Below, piece after piece: positions 1 through 7,549 of a DNA stretch of 14,753 nt. The notes below the pieces were generated by a model that made no database searches, was not told the origin of the DNA, and was given only the letters and a program-made list of their open reading frames with translations. A program made the position numbers and the translations under genes. Every line of letters begins with the position of its first letter. Position 1 is the first letter of the stretch. The DNA comes from Candidatus Falkowbacteria bacterium CG23_combo_of_CG06-09_8_20_14_all_49_15 (GTDB lineage Bacteria > Patescibacteriota > Patescibacteriia > Patescibacteriales > UM-FILTER-48-10), in contig PCSD01000073.1 of assembly GCA_002771615.1 (NCBI GenBank), positions 3,102-17,854 on the forward strand, in the 5' to 3' direction.

Positions 1-30
1 CCCGCCGATAATTGGATTGAATATTGCGTA

Positions 31-1500
31 TCAATTTTGTGATCCAAACGCCCGCGGCCGAAGCGGCAAAATCAGACCCAAGACGAAATAAAAGATCAGG
101 ACGCCGGCGTGCAGGCTGAAAAAATAATGGTCAAACATCATAATCATGGTCAGACCGGTCCAAACCGCCAAGGCCACGGCGTTTTTGGCGCGCCAAAACG
201 CGCGCGCGAGCAAAAACCAGAAAGCGATCCAACCCAAAAAACCCAGCCCGCCGGTTTCAATGGCGATAAGCAGAAAATGATTGTGCGCGGGCTGGCGGTA
301 GGCGGCCGGCTCTTGGGCGCTTAATCGGACGCTGTTGCCTAAGCCCGCGCCCAGAAAAAGGTGGTTTTTTAAAATATTTATGCCGCTCTGCCAACCGACC
401 ATCCTTTCCATCTTTGATTTTTCTTCCAGCCGGCCGCTGGCCGCCAGCCGGGGCTCCAGAAGGTTATGATAAAACAAAGCTAATACGCAAATAACTAAGG
501 CGGCAACGCATACGCGTACAGACGCGATTGATCGCGTCTCTCGCGTCTCTCGCGTCTCTCGCGTCTCTCGCGGCACCGGCCGCCACCAAGCGGCCAGAAA
601 AAAATAAACCGCGATGCCGGCCAGCCAGGCCAGCCAGGCCGAGCGGGAAAAAGTGAAAAATAAAGCCGCCGCGGCCATCCCGGAAAACATCGTAGGGCCG
701 TGATTTATCACGGCTCTAGCGATTGCAGCAGAAGGGCCGTGATTTATCACGGCTCTAGCGATTGCAGCAGAAGGGCCGTGATTTATCACGGCTCCGTTTA
801 TCACGGCTCTGGTGGTCAAGGCTCTATCTCCGGTCGCTCCGGTCGCGCCCGCCTTCCCGGGTCGGCGCGGCAAATACTTTAAAGCCAAGAGCCAGCCGAG
901 CGCCAAAGCGCCGCCCAAGATATTGGGATGGTCAAAAGAACCGTAAGCGCGCAGCCAGCGGCCGGCCGCGGCCTCCACCACGCTCGCTCCCGCAACCGCC
1001 GGATTGTGGCTGGCCAAGCCGAGCCATTTGCTCGCCGGCGCGGACTGGAAAAAAAACTGCGCCCAGCCGAACAAGCCGGACAAAAGCAAGCCGGCCAAAA
1101 AAACCGCCGCGATTTTTTTCCGGTCTGGACGGCCCGAGAGCCAGAGAGCCAGCCAGCCGCCGGCGGCCTGCCAAAACCAATGCTGAAAAGCCAATAATTG
1201 ATCCGACGCGATTAAAATGGAGAGTGAGGCAACCAGCAAAAAACCGGCCCAAGGCCAGAACCAAGCCGGTTGAAAAAATAATCGCTTCACCGCCCAGCGG
1301 CCGGAAAATATCTTTTGCCGATTTTTTGCCGCCAGCAAAAATATTATGGCTGCCAGGCAAATATCCGTCCCATACAAGCTGAGCGTGCCGTATTCGGAAT
1401 ATTCTCCGCCCAAACTCCCGGGCACCATGATTAGCCTGGTCTGCCAAGGCAAAATAAAAGCCAGCCCGAAAATGAAAATTTTAACGACTTTGTCAATCAT
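31..1500 (-). CDS. O-antigen ligase/polymerase-like (Wzy/WaaL) polytopic membrane protein with in-frame repeat insertions
   Basis: Predicted to ligate or polymerise lipid-linked surface glycans at the outer face of the membrane. The 489-aa product has about ten or more hydrophobic segments. It carries motifs typical of the O-antigen ligase (Wzy_C) family: GSFDHPNILGGAL near residue 187-199, FTFSRSAWLAW near 282, a KNHLFLGAGLGN stretch near 378, and AHNHFLLIAIETGG near 405, which includes the His-rich periplasmic-loop signature. I start at the ATG at 1498-1500, 5 nt after the upstream gene's stop; a TTG three codons earlier (1507-1509) would overlap that stop as TTGA. No clear Shine-Dalgarno is visible. 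Two hydrophilic loops are enlarged by repeats: residues 230-269 (AVINHGPSAAIAR units) and 311-322 (four RET units). Both flank the conserved SRSAW membrane segment, and from positive-inside residues both may be cytoplasmic. The neighbouring nucleotidyltransferase gene suggests a glycan or co-transcribed accessory locus. Ligase versus polymerase cannot be decided from sequence alone. Confidence 0.85.
   Translation of the reverse strand: MIDKVVKIFIFGLAFILPWQTRLIMVPGSLGGEYSEYGTLSLYGTDICLAAIIFLLAAKNRQKIFSGRWAVKRLFFQPAWFWPWAGFLLVASLSILIASDQLLAFQHWFWQAAGGWLALWLSGRPDRKKIAAVFLAGLLLSGLFGWAQFFFQSAPASKWLGLASHNPAVAGASVVEAAAGRWLRAYGSFDHPNILGGALALGWLLALKYLPRRPGKAGATGATGDRALTTRAVINGAVINHGPSAAIARAVINHGPSAAIARAVINHGPTMFSGMAAAALFFTFSRSAWLAWLAGIAVYFFLAAWWRPVPRETRETRETRETRSIASVRVCVAALVICVLALFYHNLLEPRLAASGRLEEKSKMERMVGWQSGINILKNHLFLGAGLGNSVRLSAQEPAAYRQPAHNHFLLIAIETGGLGFLGWIAFWFLLARAFWRAKNAVALAVWTGLTMIMMFDHYFFSLHAGVLIFYFVLGLILPLRPRAFGSQN
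516..541. repeat. Palindromic element, copy A, inside the Wzy-like gene
   Basis: Positions 520-539 form a perfect inverted repeat: 9-bp arms AGACGCGAT/ATCGCGTCT with a 2-nt centre (TG). The skeleton continues outward as GTAC on the left and CT on the right. It keeps the reading frame of the host gene and encodes a short Arg/Ser/Ile/Ala/Val stretch on the minus strand. It aligns with the palindromes at 692-810 at 19 of 27 positions, and two arm positions differ by compensatory changes, so it belongs to the same family. Confidence 0.75.
533..572. repeat. 9-bp tandem repeat (four units plus partial) encoding Arg-Glu-Thr
   Basis: The unit CGCGTCTCT occurs four times in a row (533-541, 542-550, 551-559, 560-568), followed by a partial CGCG. 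The first unit is the right arm of the palindrome at 516-541, so the array looks like a slippage expansion of that arm. On the minus strand it reads RET-RET-RET-RET in the loop after the SRSAW membrane segment of the Wzy-like protein. Because the unit is 9 bp, copy-number changes would lengthen or shorten the loop without breaking the frame. Confidence 0.85.
692..810. repeat. 39-bp tandem repeat built on a palindromic element (three copies plus partial fourth), in frame in the Wzy-like gene
   Basis: The core palindrome GCCGTGATTTATCACGGC recurs at 697-714, 736-753 and 775-792, an exact 39-bp period. A truncated fourth copy follows at about 797-810. The first copy has the longest inverted repeat, 692-719, of the form GTAGGG...CTCTAG. 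The spacer between palindromes contains CTAGCGATTGCAGCAGAA. Thirty-nine bases equal 13 codons, so the minus strand reads tandem AVINHGPSAAIAR units. Just downstream, 832-849 holds two near-identical 9-bp units (GGTCGCTCC, GGTCGCGCC), encoding GAT-GAT, so nearly the whole loop is repeat-derived. The spacers lie inside the coding frame and the copy number is very small, which argues against a CRISPR array. Confidence 0.9.
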
Positions 1501-1505
1501 AAAAA

Positions 1506-2519
1506 TCAATCATGAAGATGGCCGCCAGCCAGCTTCTCTCGGAAAGCGCGCCGATAATCAGCGCGCCGGTCTTCCGTATGCAATTTGATGGTTTTTTCAT
1601 CCGCGCGCACGCGGGTATCCTGGTTGAGCCGCGCGGACAAGGCGGGCGGCATGATCCAGATCTGCCACCGGCGCGCGCGCGCCTCCAGCCAGTCAAAAAA
1701 TTTCCCGGCCGGGCCGGATTTTCCCGGCGCCGCCGGCCGTTCGGGCTGCGCCTCGGCCGGCCGCCGCCAATTCGGCAATTTTTCCCTGAACCAGGGATTG
1801 GCGGATATCAGACGGGCATAAAATCCGCCGGCATCGTAGAACGGCCGCAAATTGGCGAGCCAATAGGCAAAATAAGGATCATCCGCTCCCTGGCCGTCCG
1901 CGGCCGGTAAAAGAAAAGCGGAAAAATCCAAGCCGTCCGCGGCCGCGAAAAAATTCAGGCAGATCTGATCCCGGTGCTTTCCCGGCCGCGGCCGCCAGCC
2001 GAATAATTTGGCCAAGCCGGCGCAGAAAAAACGGACCAGCCAGGCCCGGCCGGCCGCGGCGATGATGAAAATATCCAAGTCGCTTTCCGTCTTCAAATTG
2101 CGCGCGCCCATGATGTTCCCCAAAGCGACGAAGCGCGTCCACGGGAGCCAAGAAAAAACCCGCGCCGCCGCCGCCGCCCGCTTCATTTTCCGGGCGCTCG
2201 CGGCGTAGCGCTCTCTGCGCGCGGCCGGCAAAAGCGACCGGCCGGATAAAAAATAAAAACCATCGCGCGCGGCCAGCGGCCGGCCGCTCCCCGGTTGGGC
2301 TTGGGTGCCATCATCCGCCCCGGATCCGCCGGCCGCGCCGGCCAAATGGTCCAAGATCGCCAAAACTTCCGCGGGCGCGCTTTTTTTTCCCAGCCACTGC
2401 CAGACTTCCTGAACCGTTAAAGGATAATCAAACAAATCAAAAAAAGCGATCACGGATAAAATCGCTTTTTTCAAATCCGTCTCGGTTCGGGACGGCTTTT
2501 GTTCTGCCGGGCAAGCCAT
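1506..2519 (-). CDS. Winged-helix plus nucleotidyltransferase-fold protein
   Basis: A 337-aa protein whose central part has the polymerase-beta-type nucleotidyltransferase signature: ALGNIMGARNLKTESDLDIFII near residues 132-152. This gives the Gly-containing turn followed by D147-x-D149 as probable metal-binding carboxylates. A later acidic residue in HRDQICLNFF (about 181-190) may be the third. The N-terminal 20-60 region (FFDLFDYPLTVQEVWQWL) resembles a winged-helix module. Residues 60-85 form a Gly/Ala/Asp-rich low-complexity linker. Start is the ATG at 2517-2519; no Shine-Dalgarno is visible. The stop lies just before the Wzy-like gene start, so the two are probably co-transcribed. The substrate is unknown: the family includes nucleotide-adding enzymes for proteins, RNA and antibiotics, and this gene is not specific enough to choose. 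Confidence 0.75.
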   Translation of the reverse strand: MACPAEQKPSRTETDLKKAILSVIAFFDLFDYPLTVQEVWQWLGKKSAPAEVLAILDHLAGAAGGSGADDGTQAQPGSGRPLAARDGFYFLSGRSLLPAARRERYAASARKMKRAAAAARVFSWLPWTRFVALGNIMGARNLKTESDLDIFIIAAAGRAWLVRFFCAGLAKLFGWRPRPGKHRDQICLNFFAAADGLDFSAFLLPAADGQGADDPYFAYWLANLRPFYDAGGFYARLISANPWFREKLPNWRRPAEAQPERPAAPGKSGPAGKFFDWLEARARRWQIWIMPPALSARLNQDTRVRADEKTIKLHTEDRRADYRRAFREKLAGGHLHD

Positions 2520-2585
2520 AATCCGTAAAAATTAAAATGTTTTTTTCATTTTTTGCACGCGCTGATTTTTCGCCCAAAAAAAATT

Positions 2586-3707
2586 TTATTCATCCGCGTC
2601 TTTCGGCTTATCCAGCAAAACCGGCTCCAGTCCCGCGTCCGCGCCGGTAATCTTCAAGACATCTTTGTCAATCTTCTTCAACTCGCCGTAAGCGGTGTTG
2701 TAATGGCTGACCGTGGTTCCCAGAGAAACGCCTAATTTCTTCATGAATTCTTCATAACCGGCCAGATGCCGGCCCAGCTTTTCCACATTGGCGCGGATCG
2801 CTTTGGCGCTTTCTTCAATCTGCAAGGCGCGTAAGCCTTGTAAGACGGTTTGTAAATAAGCCAAAAAAGACGTGGGTGAAACGATGATTACTCGTTTCTC
2901 CTTGAAAGCATATTCAATCAAATCGCGGGTATTCACTTTCACCGCCCCGACCTTATTTATGAGCAAGTCGTAATAGATCGCTTCGGAGGGGATGAACATG
3001 AAAGCGAAATCCATGGTGTTCTCCGCCGGCTTGACGTATTTGGCCGTCTCATCAATCCGGTTTTTTAAATCTTGCTTGAATTTCTTTTCCAGCTGTTCAC
3101 GGACCGCCGCGTCGCCGGCGTTCAGGATCTGCTCATAGGTTTCCAAAGAAAATTTGGAGTCAATCGGGATGATCTTTTCCTTCACAAAAACGACCGCGTC
3201 CACGATCGTGCCGTCTTTGAAGCCGTATTGCATGGCGTAAGAATTTGGCGGCAGGACATTCTTCAAAGTCTCTTCCAGATAATATTCGCCCAGCACGCCC
3301 CGCTGTTTCGGATTTTTCAGGATATCCTGCAGATTCTGCAATTGAGCGGAAAAATTCACCACTTGCCGGTTCGTGTCGTCCAGTTTGGTCAGCTTTTCCG
3401 TGACATCCGCGATCAGCTTGGCCGAATGGCCGGCAATGGTCTGGGCGGTGCGGATGGTCTGCCCCATCTGCTCCTGCGTGGAGCGGTATTGTTCCGCGGA
3501 CAAGCGGTGCGTTTCGGACAATTTCGCGTCCACGAGTTTCGCGAGTTCGCGGCCGCTGTCGCCCAAAGACTGCAAACGTTCCATCATCGCCGCCAGCCGC
3601 TCGGCCTGGCCGCTGTCTTTTTTCTTCAAGAGGATAAAGAGCAGGAGACCGACGGCTCCGCCCAGAAAAATCAGCAGAATAATAATAATCAGATAAAAAT
3701 AATTCAT
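2586..3707 (-). CDS. rmuC: DNA recombination protein RmuC homolog
   Basis: RmuC-family proteins limit inversions and rearrangements at repeats and are predicted nucleases of the PD-(D/E)XK-like fold. The 373-aa product has an N-terminal membrane anchor (residues 4-27, followed by KKK), a heptad-rich presumed coiled coil over about 35-130, and the RmuC domain from about 130 to 340. Visible family motifs are RGVLGEYYLEETL (136-148), the candidate active-site run D170...IDSK (182-185), and MDFAFMFIPSEAIYY (232-246). Start is the ATG at 3705-3707, about 58 nt downstream of the predicted transcription start; no Shine-Dalgarno is visible. It is divergent from uvrA, giving a shared genome-maintenance promoter region. 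The nucleotidyltransferase gene follows after 66 nt. Confidence 0.93.
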   Translation of the reverse strand: MNYFYLIIIILLIFLGGAVGLLLFILLKKKDSGQAERLAAMMERLQSLGDSGRELAKLVDAKLSETHRLSAEQYRSTQEQMGQTIRTAQTIAGHSAKLIADVTEKLTKLDDTNRQVVNFSAQLQNLQDILKNPKQRGVLGEYYLEETLKNVLPPNSYAMQYGFKDGTIVDAVVFVKEKIIPIDSKFSLETYEQILNAGDAAVREQLEKKFKQDLKNRIDETAKYVKPAENTMDFAFMFIPSEAIYYDLLINKVGAVKVNTRDLIEYAFKEKRVIIVSPTSFLAYLQTVLQGLRALQIEESAKAIRANVEKLGRHLAGYEEFMKKLGVSLGTTVSHYNTAYGELKKIDKDVLKITGADAGLEPVLLDKPKDADE

Positions 3708-3771
3708 GGATTTGTTAAAAATATTAAACCCCGGATAATAATAATGAATAAAAGAAAGGATATTCTTTTAT

Positions 3772-3801
3772 ATTATATAATTATCAAGGCCGGGAAGTCA
3801 A
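3772..3801 (-). promoter_or_regulatory. Predicted sigma70-type promoter for rmuC
   Basis: On the minus strand, TTGACT (3801-3796) is followed after 18 bp by TATAAT (3777-3772). The -10 is perfect and the -35 matches five of six consensus bases. The predicted start near 3765 leaves a leader of about 58 nt to the rmuC ATG. This is a pattern match by eye. Confidence 0.65.
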
Positions 3802-3840
3802 ACGAAGGCGCCGAGCCGCCAAAATGGCTTTGATCCAGGC

Positions 3841-3869
3841 TTGCCAATCTGCCTGTCTTGGTATATAAT
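3841..3869 (+). promoter_or_regulatory. Predicted sigma70-type promoter for uvrA
   Basis: TTGCCA (3841-3846), 17-bp spacer, TATAAT (3864-3869): five of six and six of six consensus matches at ideal spacing. The predicted leader to the uvrA ATG is about 130 nt and T-rich. A second TATAAT at 3935-3940 is closer to the gene but has no good -35. I saw no LexA-type box (neither CTGT-N8-ACAG nor GAAC-N4-GTTC) in 3708-4007. The rest of this 300-bp divergent region holds no supportable gene. Confidence 0.65.
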
Positions 3870-4007
3870 ATTTTCCATTGTGAAAAATTTTTCGTTTTAT
3901 TTTTCTTATTCTTTCCTTGTCTTTTTTCTGATATTATAATTTCTGCTCTTAATTGCTTGCCTAGCCTCGCTGAAAAATCGTGTAATTAATAAAATATAAG
4001 AGAAAAT

Positions 4008-6902
4008 ATGCAAAAAAACCAAGACTTGAAATATATCCGCGTCCGCGGCGCCCGCGTCAATAATTTAAAAAATATTGATATTGATCTGCCGCGCGACCGG
4101 CTGGTCGTCATCACCGGTCTGTCCGGTTCAGGCAAATCATCGCTCGCTTTTGACACGATCTATGCCGAAGGCCAGCGCCGCTATGTGGAGTCCTTGTCCG
4201 CTTACGCCCGCCAATTTATCGGCCTCGTGGACAAGCCGGACGTGGACCTGATCGAAGGCCTGTCGCCGGCCATCTCCATTGACCAGAAATCCGCTTCGTC
4301 CAATCCCCGCTCCACGGTCGGCACCATCACGGAAATCTACGATTATCTGCGCTTGCTCTATGCCCGAGCCGGCATTCCGCACTGCCCGCAGTGCGGAGAA
4401 AAAGTCAAACCATATACCGTGGATGAAATCGTCCACCAGATCATCCGGAATTACGAAGGGAAAACAATCTACATACTATCTCCGCTCGCCCGGGACAAAA
4501 AAGGCGAACACAAACATCTTTTGGCCGGCATCGCCAAAGCCGGCTTCGCCCGCGTCCGCTATGATGGGCGCGTCCTCGGCCTGGAAGAAGCCGCAGATAT
4601 GGATGTCAATAAGCAAAAAAGACATAATGTGGAGATTGTGATTGATGTGTTGGATCTGACAAAAGGCAAAGAGGATCTGTCTCGCTTGTCTGAAGCGGTG
4701 GAAAAAGCCTTGGATCTGTCCAATGGCTTGGTCGCGGTGGCGGCGGCGCAATCAACGCCGGCCGCAGATGGGCGCGGCCCGCAAGAAGCGGTCTACTCCC
4801 GCCTGCTCGCCTGCCCGGCTTGCGGCATCAGCTTGCCGGCTTTGGAGCCGCGCAGCTTTTCCTTCAATTCCCCGCACGGCGCTTGTCCGGAATGCTCCGG
4901 GCTCGGCACTAAGCTGGAAATTGATCCGGAACTCCTGCTCAACAAGAACTTGACTATTGCCCAAGGCGCCATCCGCCCTTGGTCCCATGCTGCCGGCGGC
5001 GGCCAGGCCTGGCTCCTGCGCATTTTGGGGACCGTGGCGAACGGCAACGGCTTTGATCTGAACACGCCGATCAACCAACTCAGCAAAAAACAGCTGGATA
5101 TCATCCTCTACGGCACCGAAGGAAAAAGATATAATGTCAATTACCAAAGCAATCGCTTTTCCGGAGAGCTGAGCACGGAATTTGAAGGCATCATCCCCAA
5201 TTTGGAAAGGCGCTACCAGCAGACCGATTCCGATTACATCCGCCGCGAGATTGAACAGTATATGCGCGTCCTGCTCTGTCCGGCCTGCGGCGGCAAAAGG
5301 CTGAAGCCGGAAATCCTGGCTGTAACCGTTGACGGCTTGTCCATCGCCGCGGTCACGGCTTTGCCCATCAGCCAGGCGCGGGAATTCTGCCAACGGCTCG
5401 GAACCGCCGGCCGCCTGACCAAAAAGGAAGAAAAAATCGCCGCGCCGATCATCAAAGAAATCTGCGCTCGTCTGACTTTCTTGAGCAATGTCGGACTGGA
5501 TTACCTGACTCTGGACCGCGGCGCCAGCACTCTGTCCGGCGGCGAAGCGCAAAGGATCCGCCTGGCCACGCAAATCGGCTCGGCCCTGATGGGTGTGATC
5601 TATATTCTGGACGAGCCTTCCATCGGTTTGCACCAGCGCGACAACGAACGGCTCTTGGCCACCTTAAAAAGGCTCCGGGACATCGGCAACACGGTTATTG
5701 TGGTGGAACACGACGAAGCGACCATGAATGCGGCCGACTGGCTCGTTGACATCGGCCCGGGCGCCGGCGAACAGGGCGGGCGCGTGGTGGCGGTTGGTAC
5801 ACCGGCCGCGATCAAAAAAAACCGGCATTCCCTGACCGGCCAATATCTGTCCGGTCAGAAAAAAATCGCTCTGCCTAAAACCATCCGCGCCGGCAACGGC
5901 CAATACTTGCGCATTATCGGCGCGCGCGAACATAATTTAAAAAATATCACAGTGGAATTCCCGCTGGGAAAATTTATCGCCATCACCGGCGTATCCGGCT
6001 CCGGCAAATCCACGCTTATGACCGACATCCTGGCCAATGCCCTGAACAAACATTTTTACCGCGCCAAAACCGAACCGGGCGCGCATGACCGGATTGAAGG
6101 CTTGAATTTTCTGGATAAAGTCGTCAATATTGACCAATCGCCCATCGGGCGGACGCCGCGCTCCAATCCGGCCACTTATACCGGGGCATTCACGCCGATC
6201 CGCGACCTTTTCGCCAGCTTACCGGAAGCGAAAATCCGCGGCTACAAAGCCGGCCGGTTTTCCTTCAATGTTACGGGCGGACGCTGCGAGGCTTGCGCCG
6301 GCGACGGCCTGGTCAAGATTGAGATGCAATTCTTGCCGGATGTTTATGTGGAATGCGAGGTCTGCCACGGCCGGCGCTACAACCATGAAGCTTTGGAAAT
6401 ATTCTATAAAAACAAGAATATCGCCGATGTCCTGGATATGACTGTGGCCGAAGCGCTGGATTTTTTCCACGCCATTCCCGCGGTTGAACAAAAACTCCGG
6501 ACCCTAAACGAGGTCGGTCTCGGCTATGTCCGGCTCGGCCAATCGGCCACCACCCTGTCCGGCGGCGAGGCGCAAAGGATCAAGCTGGCCAATGAGCTGT
6601 CCCGCCGCGCCACCGGCCAGACTTTGTATATCCTGGACGAACCGACCACCGGCCTGCATTTCCACGACATCAACCGCTTGCTCGCGGTCCTGCATCAGCT
6701 CGCGGACAAAGGCAATACCGTGCTGATCATTGAACACAATCTGGATGTAATAAAATCGGTTGATTGGATAATTGATCTGGGGCCGGAAGGCGGCGACCAA
6801 GGCGGCCAGCTGGTCGCGGCCGGAACGCCGCGCGACATCGCCCAGAATAAAAACAGCCATACCGGCCGCTATCTCAAAGAAACATTAAAACGGAGCGCCT
6901 AA
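4008..6902 (+). CDS. uvrA: Excinuclease ABC subunit A (UvrA)
   Basis: UvrA is the damage-sensing ATPase dimer that loads UvrB in nucleotide excision repair. The 964-aa product is slightly longer than the usual 940 or so and has both ABC modules: Walker A GLSGSGKSS (37-45) and GVSGSGKST (661-669), signature LSGGEAQRI at 509-517 and 850-858, and Walker B/D-loop YILDEPS (532-538) and YILDEPT (874-880). Zinc-module cysteines are present at 269/272 with 293/296 and at 760/763 with 783/786; extra CPxC pairs lie at 126/129 and 424/427. Start is the ATG at 4008-4010, preceded by a weak AGAG 6-9 nt upstream. It is the only plus-strand gene here and is divergent from rmuC. Its TAA (6900-6902) overlaps the stop of the convergent PEBP gene and lies inside a terminator hairpin. 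uvrB and uvrC are not in the window. Confidence 0.98.
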   Translation: MQKNQDLKYIRVRGARVNNLKNIDIDLPRDRLVVITGLSGSGKSSLAFDTIYAEGQRRYVESLSAYARQFIGLVDKPDVDLIEGLSPAISIDQKSASSNPRSTVGTITEIYDYLRLLYARAGIPHCPQCGEKVKPYTVDEIVHQIIRNYEGKTIYILSPLARDKKGEHKHLLAGIAKAGFARVRYDGRVLGLEEAADMDVNKQKRHNVEIVIDVLDLTKGKEDLSRLSEAVEKALDLSNGLVAVAAAQSTPAADGRGPQEAVYSRLLACPACGISLPALEPRSFSFNSPHGACPECSGLGTKLEIDPELLLNKNLTIAQGAIRPWSHAAGGGQAWLLRILGTVANGNGFDLNTPINQLSKKQLDIILYGTEGKRYNVNYQSNRFSGELSTEFEGIIPNLERRYQQTDSDYIRREIEQYMRVLLCPACGGKRLKPEILAVTVDGLSIAAVTALPISQAREFCQRLGTAGRLTKKEEKIAAPIIKEICARLTFLSNVGLDYLTLDRGASTLSGGEAQRIRLATQIGSALMGVIYILDEPSIGLHQRDNERLLATLKRLRDIGNTVIVVEHDEATMNAADWLVDIGPGAGEQGGRVVAVGTPAAIKKNRHSLTGQYLSGQKKIALPKTIRAGNGQYLRIIGAREHNLKNITVEFPLGKFIAITGVSGSGKSTLMTDILANALNKHFYRAKTEPGAHDRIEGLNFLDKVVNIDQSPIGRTPRSNPATYTGAFTPIRDLFASLPEAKIRGYKAGRFSFNVTGGRCEACAGDGLVKIEMQFLPDVYVECEVCHGRRYNHEALEIFYKNKNIADVLDMTVAEALDFFHAIPAVEQKLRTLNEVGLGYVRLGQSATTLSGGEAQRIKLANELSRRATGQTLYILDEPTTGLHFHDINRLLAVLHQLADKGNTVLIIEHNLDVIKSVDWIIDLGPEGGDQGGQLVAAGTPRDIAQNKNSHTGRYLKETLKRSA

Positions 6903-6918
6903 AGCACTCCGTTTTTTT
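6887..6918. terminator. Shared bidirectional intrinsic terminator of uvrA and the PEBP gene
   Basis: AAAACGGAG (6887-6895) pairs with CTCCGTTTT (6907-6915), giving a 9-bp stem. Two further pairs (G6897-C6905, C6898-G6904) are possible inside the loop region. On the plus strand the stem runs into seven T residues (6912-6918). On the minus strand the U-tract is shorter (four). The uvrA stop (6900-6902) and PEBP stop (6899-6901) both lie in the loop, so the last codons of each gene double as terminator stem. Confidence 0.8.
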
Positions 6919-7510
6919 CTGATCGCTCATAAGTGCCGATCAGCTCTGTTTCTTCAATGATCATCCCCTCCATCGCCTCCAGAATCTCCTTTTTGGTCGC
7001 GGACGGATCAAGATAAAGATCCGCGCCCAGCGCGTATAATTTAAAAACGTAGCGATGCGCGCCGGCGGGCGGACAAGGGCCGCCCCAGCCGGGTCGGCCG
7101 AAATCCGTCTGACCTTCCACGGCCGCGGACGGCAAGGGGCCGCCGGCCGGCAGGAGACTCGTGTCCACCGGCAGATTCCAGATTGTCCAATGAACCCAAT
7201 CGCCCCTGGGCGCGTCCGGATCGCTTACGATCAAGACCAAACTTTTGGCGCGTCCGGAAACACCGGTAATCGCCAAAGCCGGGGAAATGTTTTCTCCCTC
7301 GCAGGTAAAACGAGCCGGAATTGGAGCGCCGGCCGAAAAATCCGGACTGCTTAAACGCATAGAATTATTGGTTAATTTTTTAGCTTCTTGCAAGGCTCTG
7401 AAAGCCGCGGGCAAGCGCGCGGGCGGTTCTGGCGCTGACGGCCGAGCGGCGCAAGCGGACAGGCCGAGGATCAAAATTATCATTATTACGTTCTTTAATG
7501 GCGGACGCAT
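6899..7510 (-). CDS. YbhB/YbcL (Raf kinase inhibitor-like, PEBP) family lipoprotein
   Basis: A phosphatidylethanolamine-binding-protein fold of the bacterial YbhB/YbcL type; the cellular role in bacteria is poorly defined. I start at the ATG at 7508-7510 (203 aa), because this gives a compact lipoprotein signal: positive N-terminus, hydrophobic run, and lipobox LSAC with Cys20. The TTG at 7547-7549 would add 13 polar residues before it. The mature domain shows the family's ligand-pocket motifs SDPDAPRGDWVHWTIWNLP and GPCPPAGAHRYVFKLYAL, plus FTCEGENISPAL near its start. The gene lies 39 nt downstream of the MEMO1-AMMECR1 lipoprotein gene on the same strand and probably shares its transcript. 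It ends in a terminator shared with uvrA. No Shine-Dalgarno is visible. Confidence 0.88.
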   Translation of the reverse strand: MRPPLKNVIMIILILGLSACAARPSAPEPPARLPAAFRALQEAKKLTNNSMRLSSPDFSAGAPIPARFTCEGENISPALAITGVSGRAKSLVLIVSDPDAPRGDWVHWTIWNLPVDTSLLPAGGPLPSAAVEGQTDFGRPGWGGPCPPAGAHRYVFKLYALGADLYLDPSATKKEILEAMEGMIIEETELIGTYERSEKNGVL

Positions 7511-7549
7511 ATTATGTTTGGACTTTATCTGGTTAGTCCTAATAATCAA

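Noticed and set aside
692..810. Possible small CRISPR array
   Set aside because: The spacers are identical to each other, the period is 39 bp in frame with a gene, and there is no leader or cas gene. This is a coding tandem repeat.
762..1382. Long plus-strand open frame (206 codons) opposite the Wzy-like gene
   Set aside because: Arg/Pro/Ser/Lys-rich translation with no domain. It is the antisense shadow of a GC-rich membrane-protein gene that has clear family motifs.
3072..3833. Plus-strand open frame (253 codons) opposite rmuC
   Set aside because: It mirrors the RmuC reading frame and has no recognisable fold. RmuC itself is well supported by motifs and a promoter.
3744..3833. 29-codon plus-strand ORF (MNKRKDILLYY...) in the rmuC/uvrA spacer
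   Set aside because: No ribosome binding site, overlaps the rmuC promoter, and AT-rich sequence makes such ORFs frequent by chance.
4752..5633. Minus-strand open frame (293 codons) inside uvrA
   Set aside because: Antisense to conserved ABC and zinc-binding parts of UvrA; Gln/Asp/Phe-rich composition typical of shadow frames.
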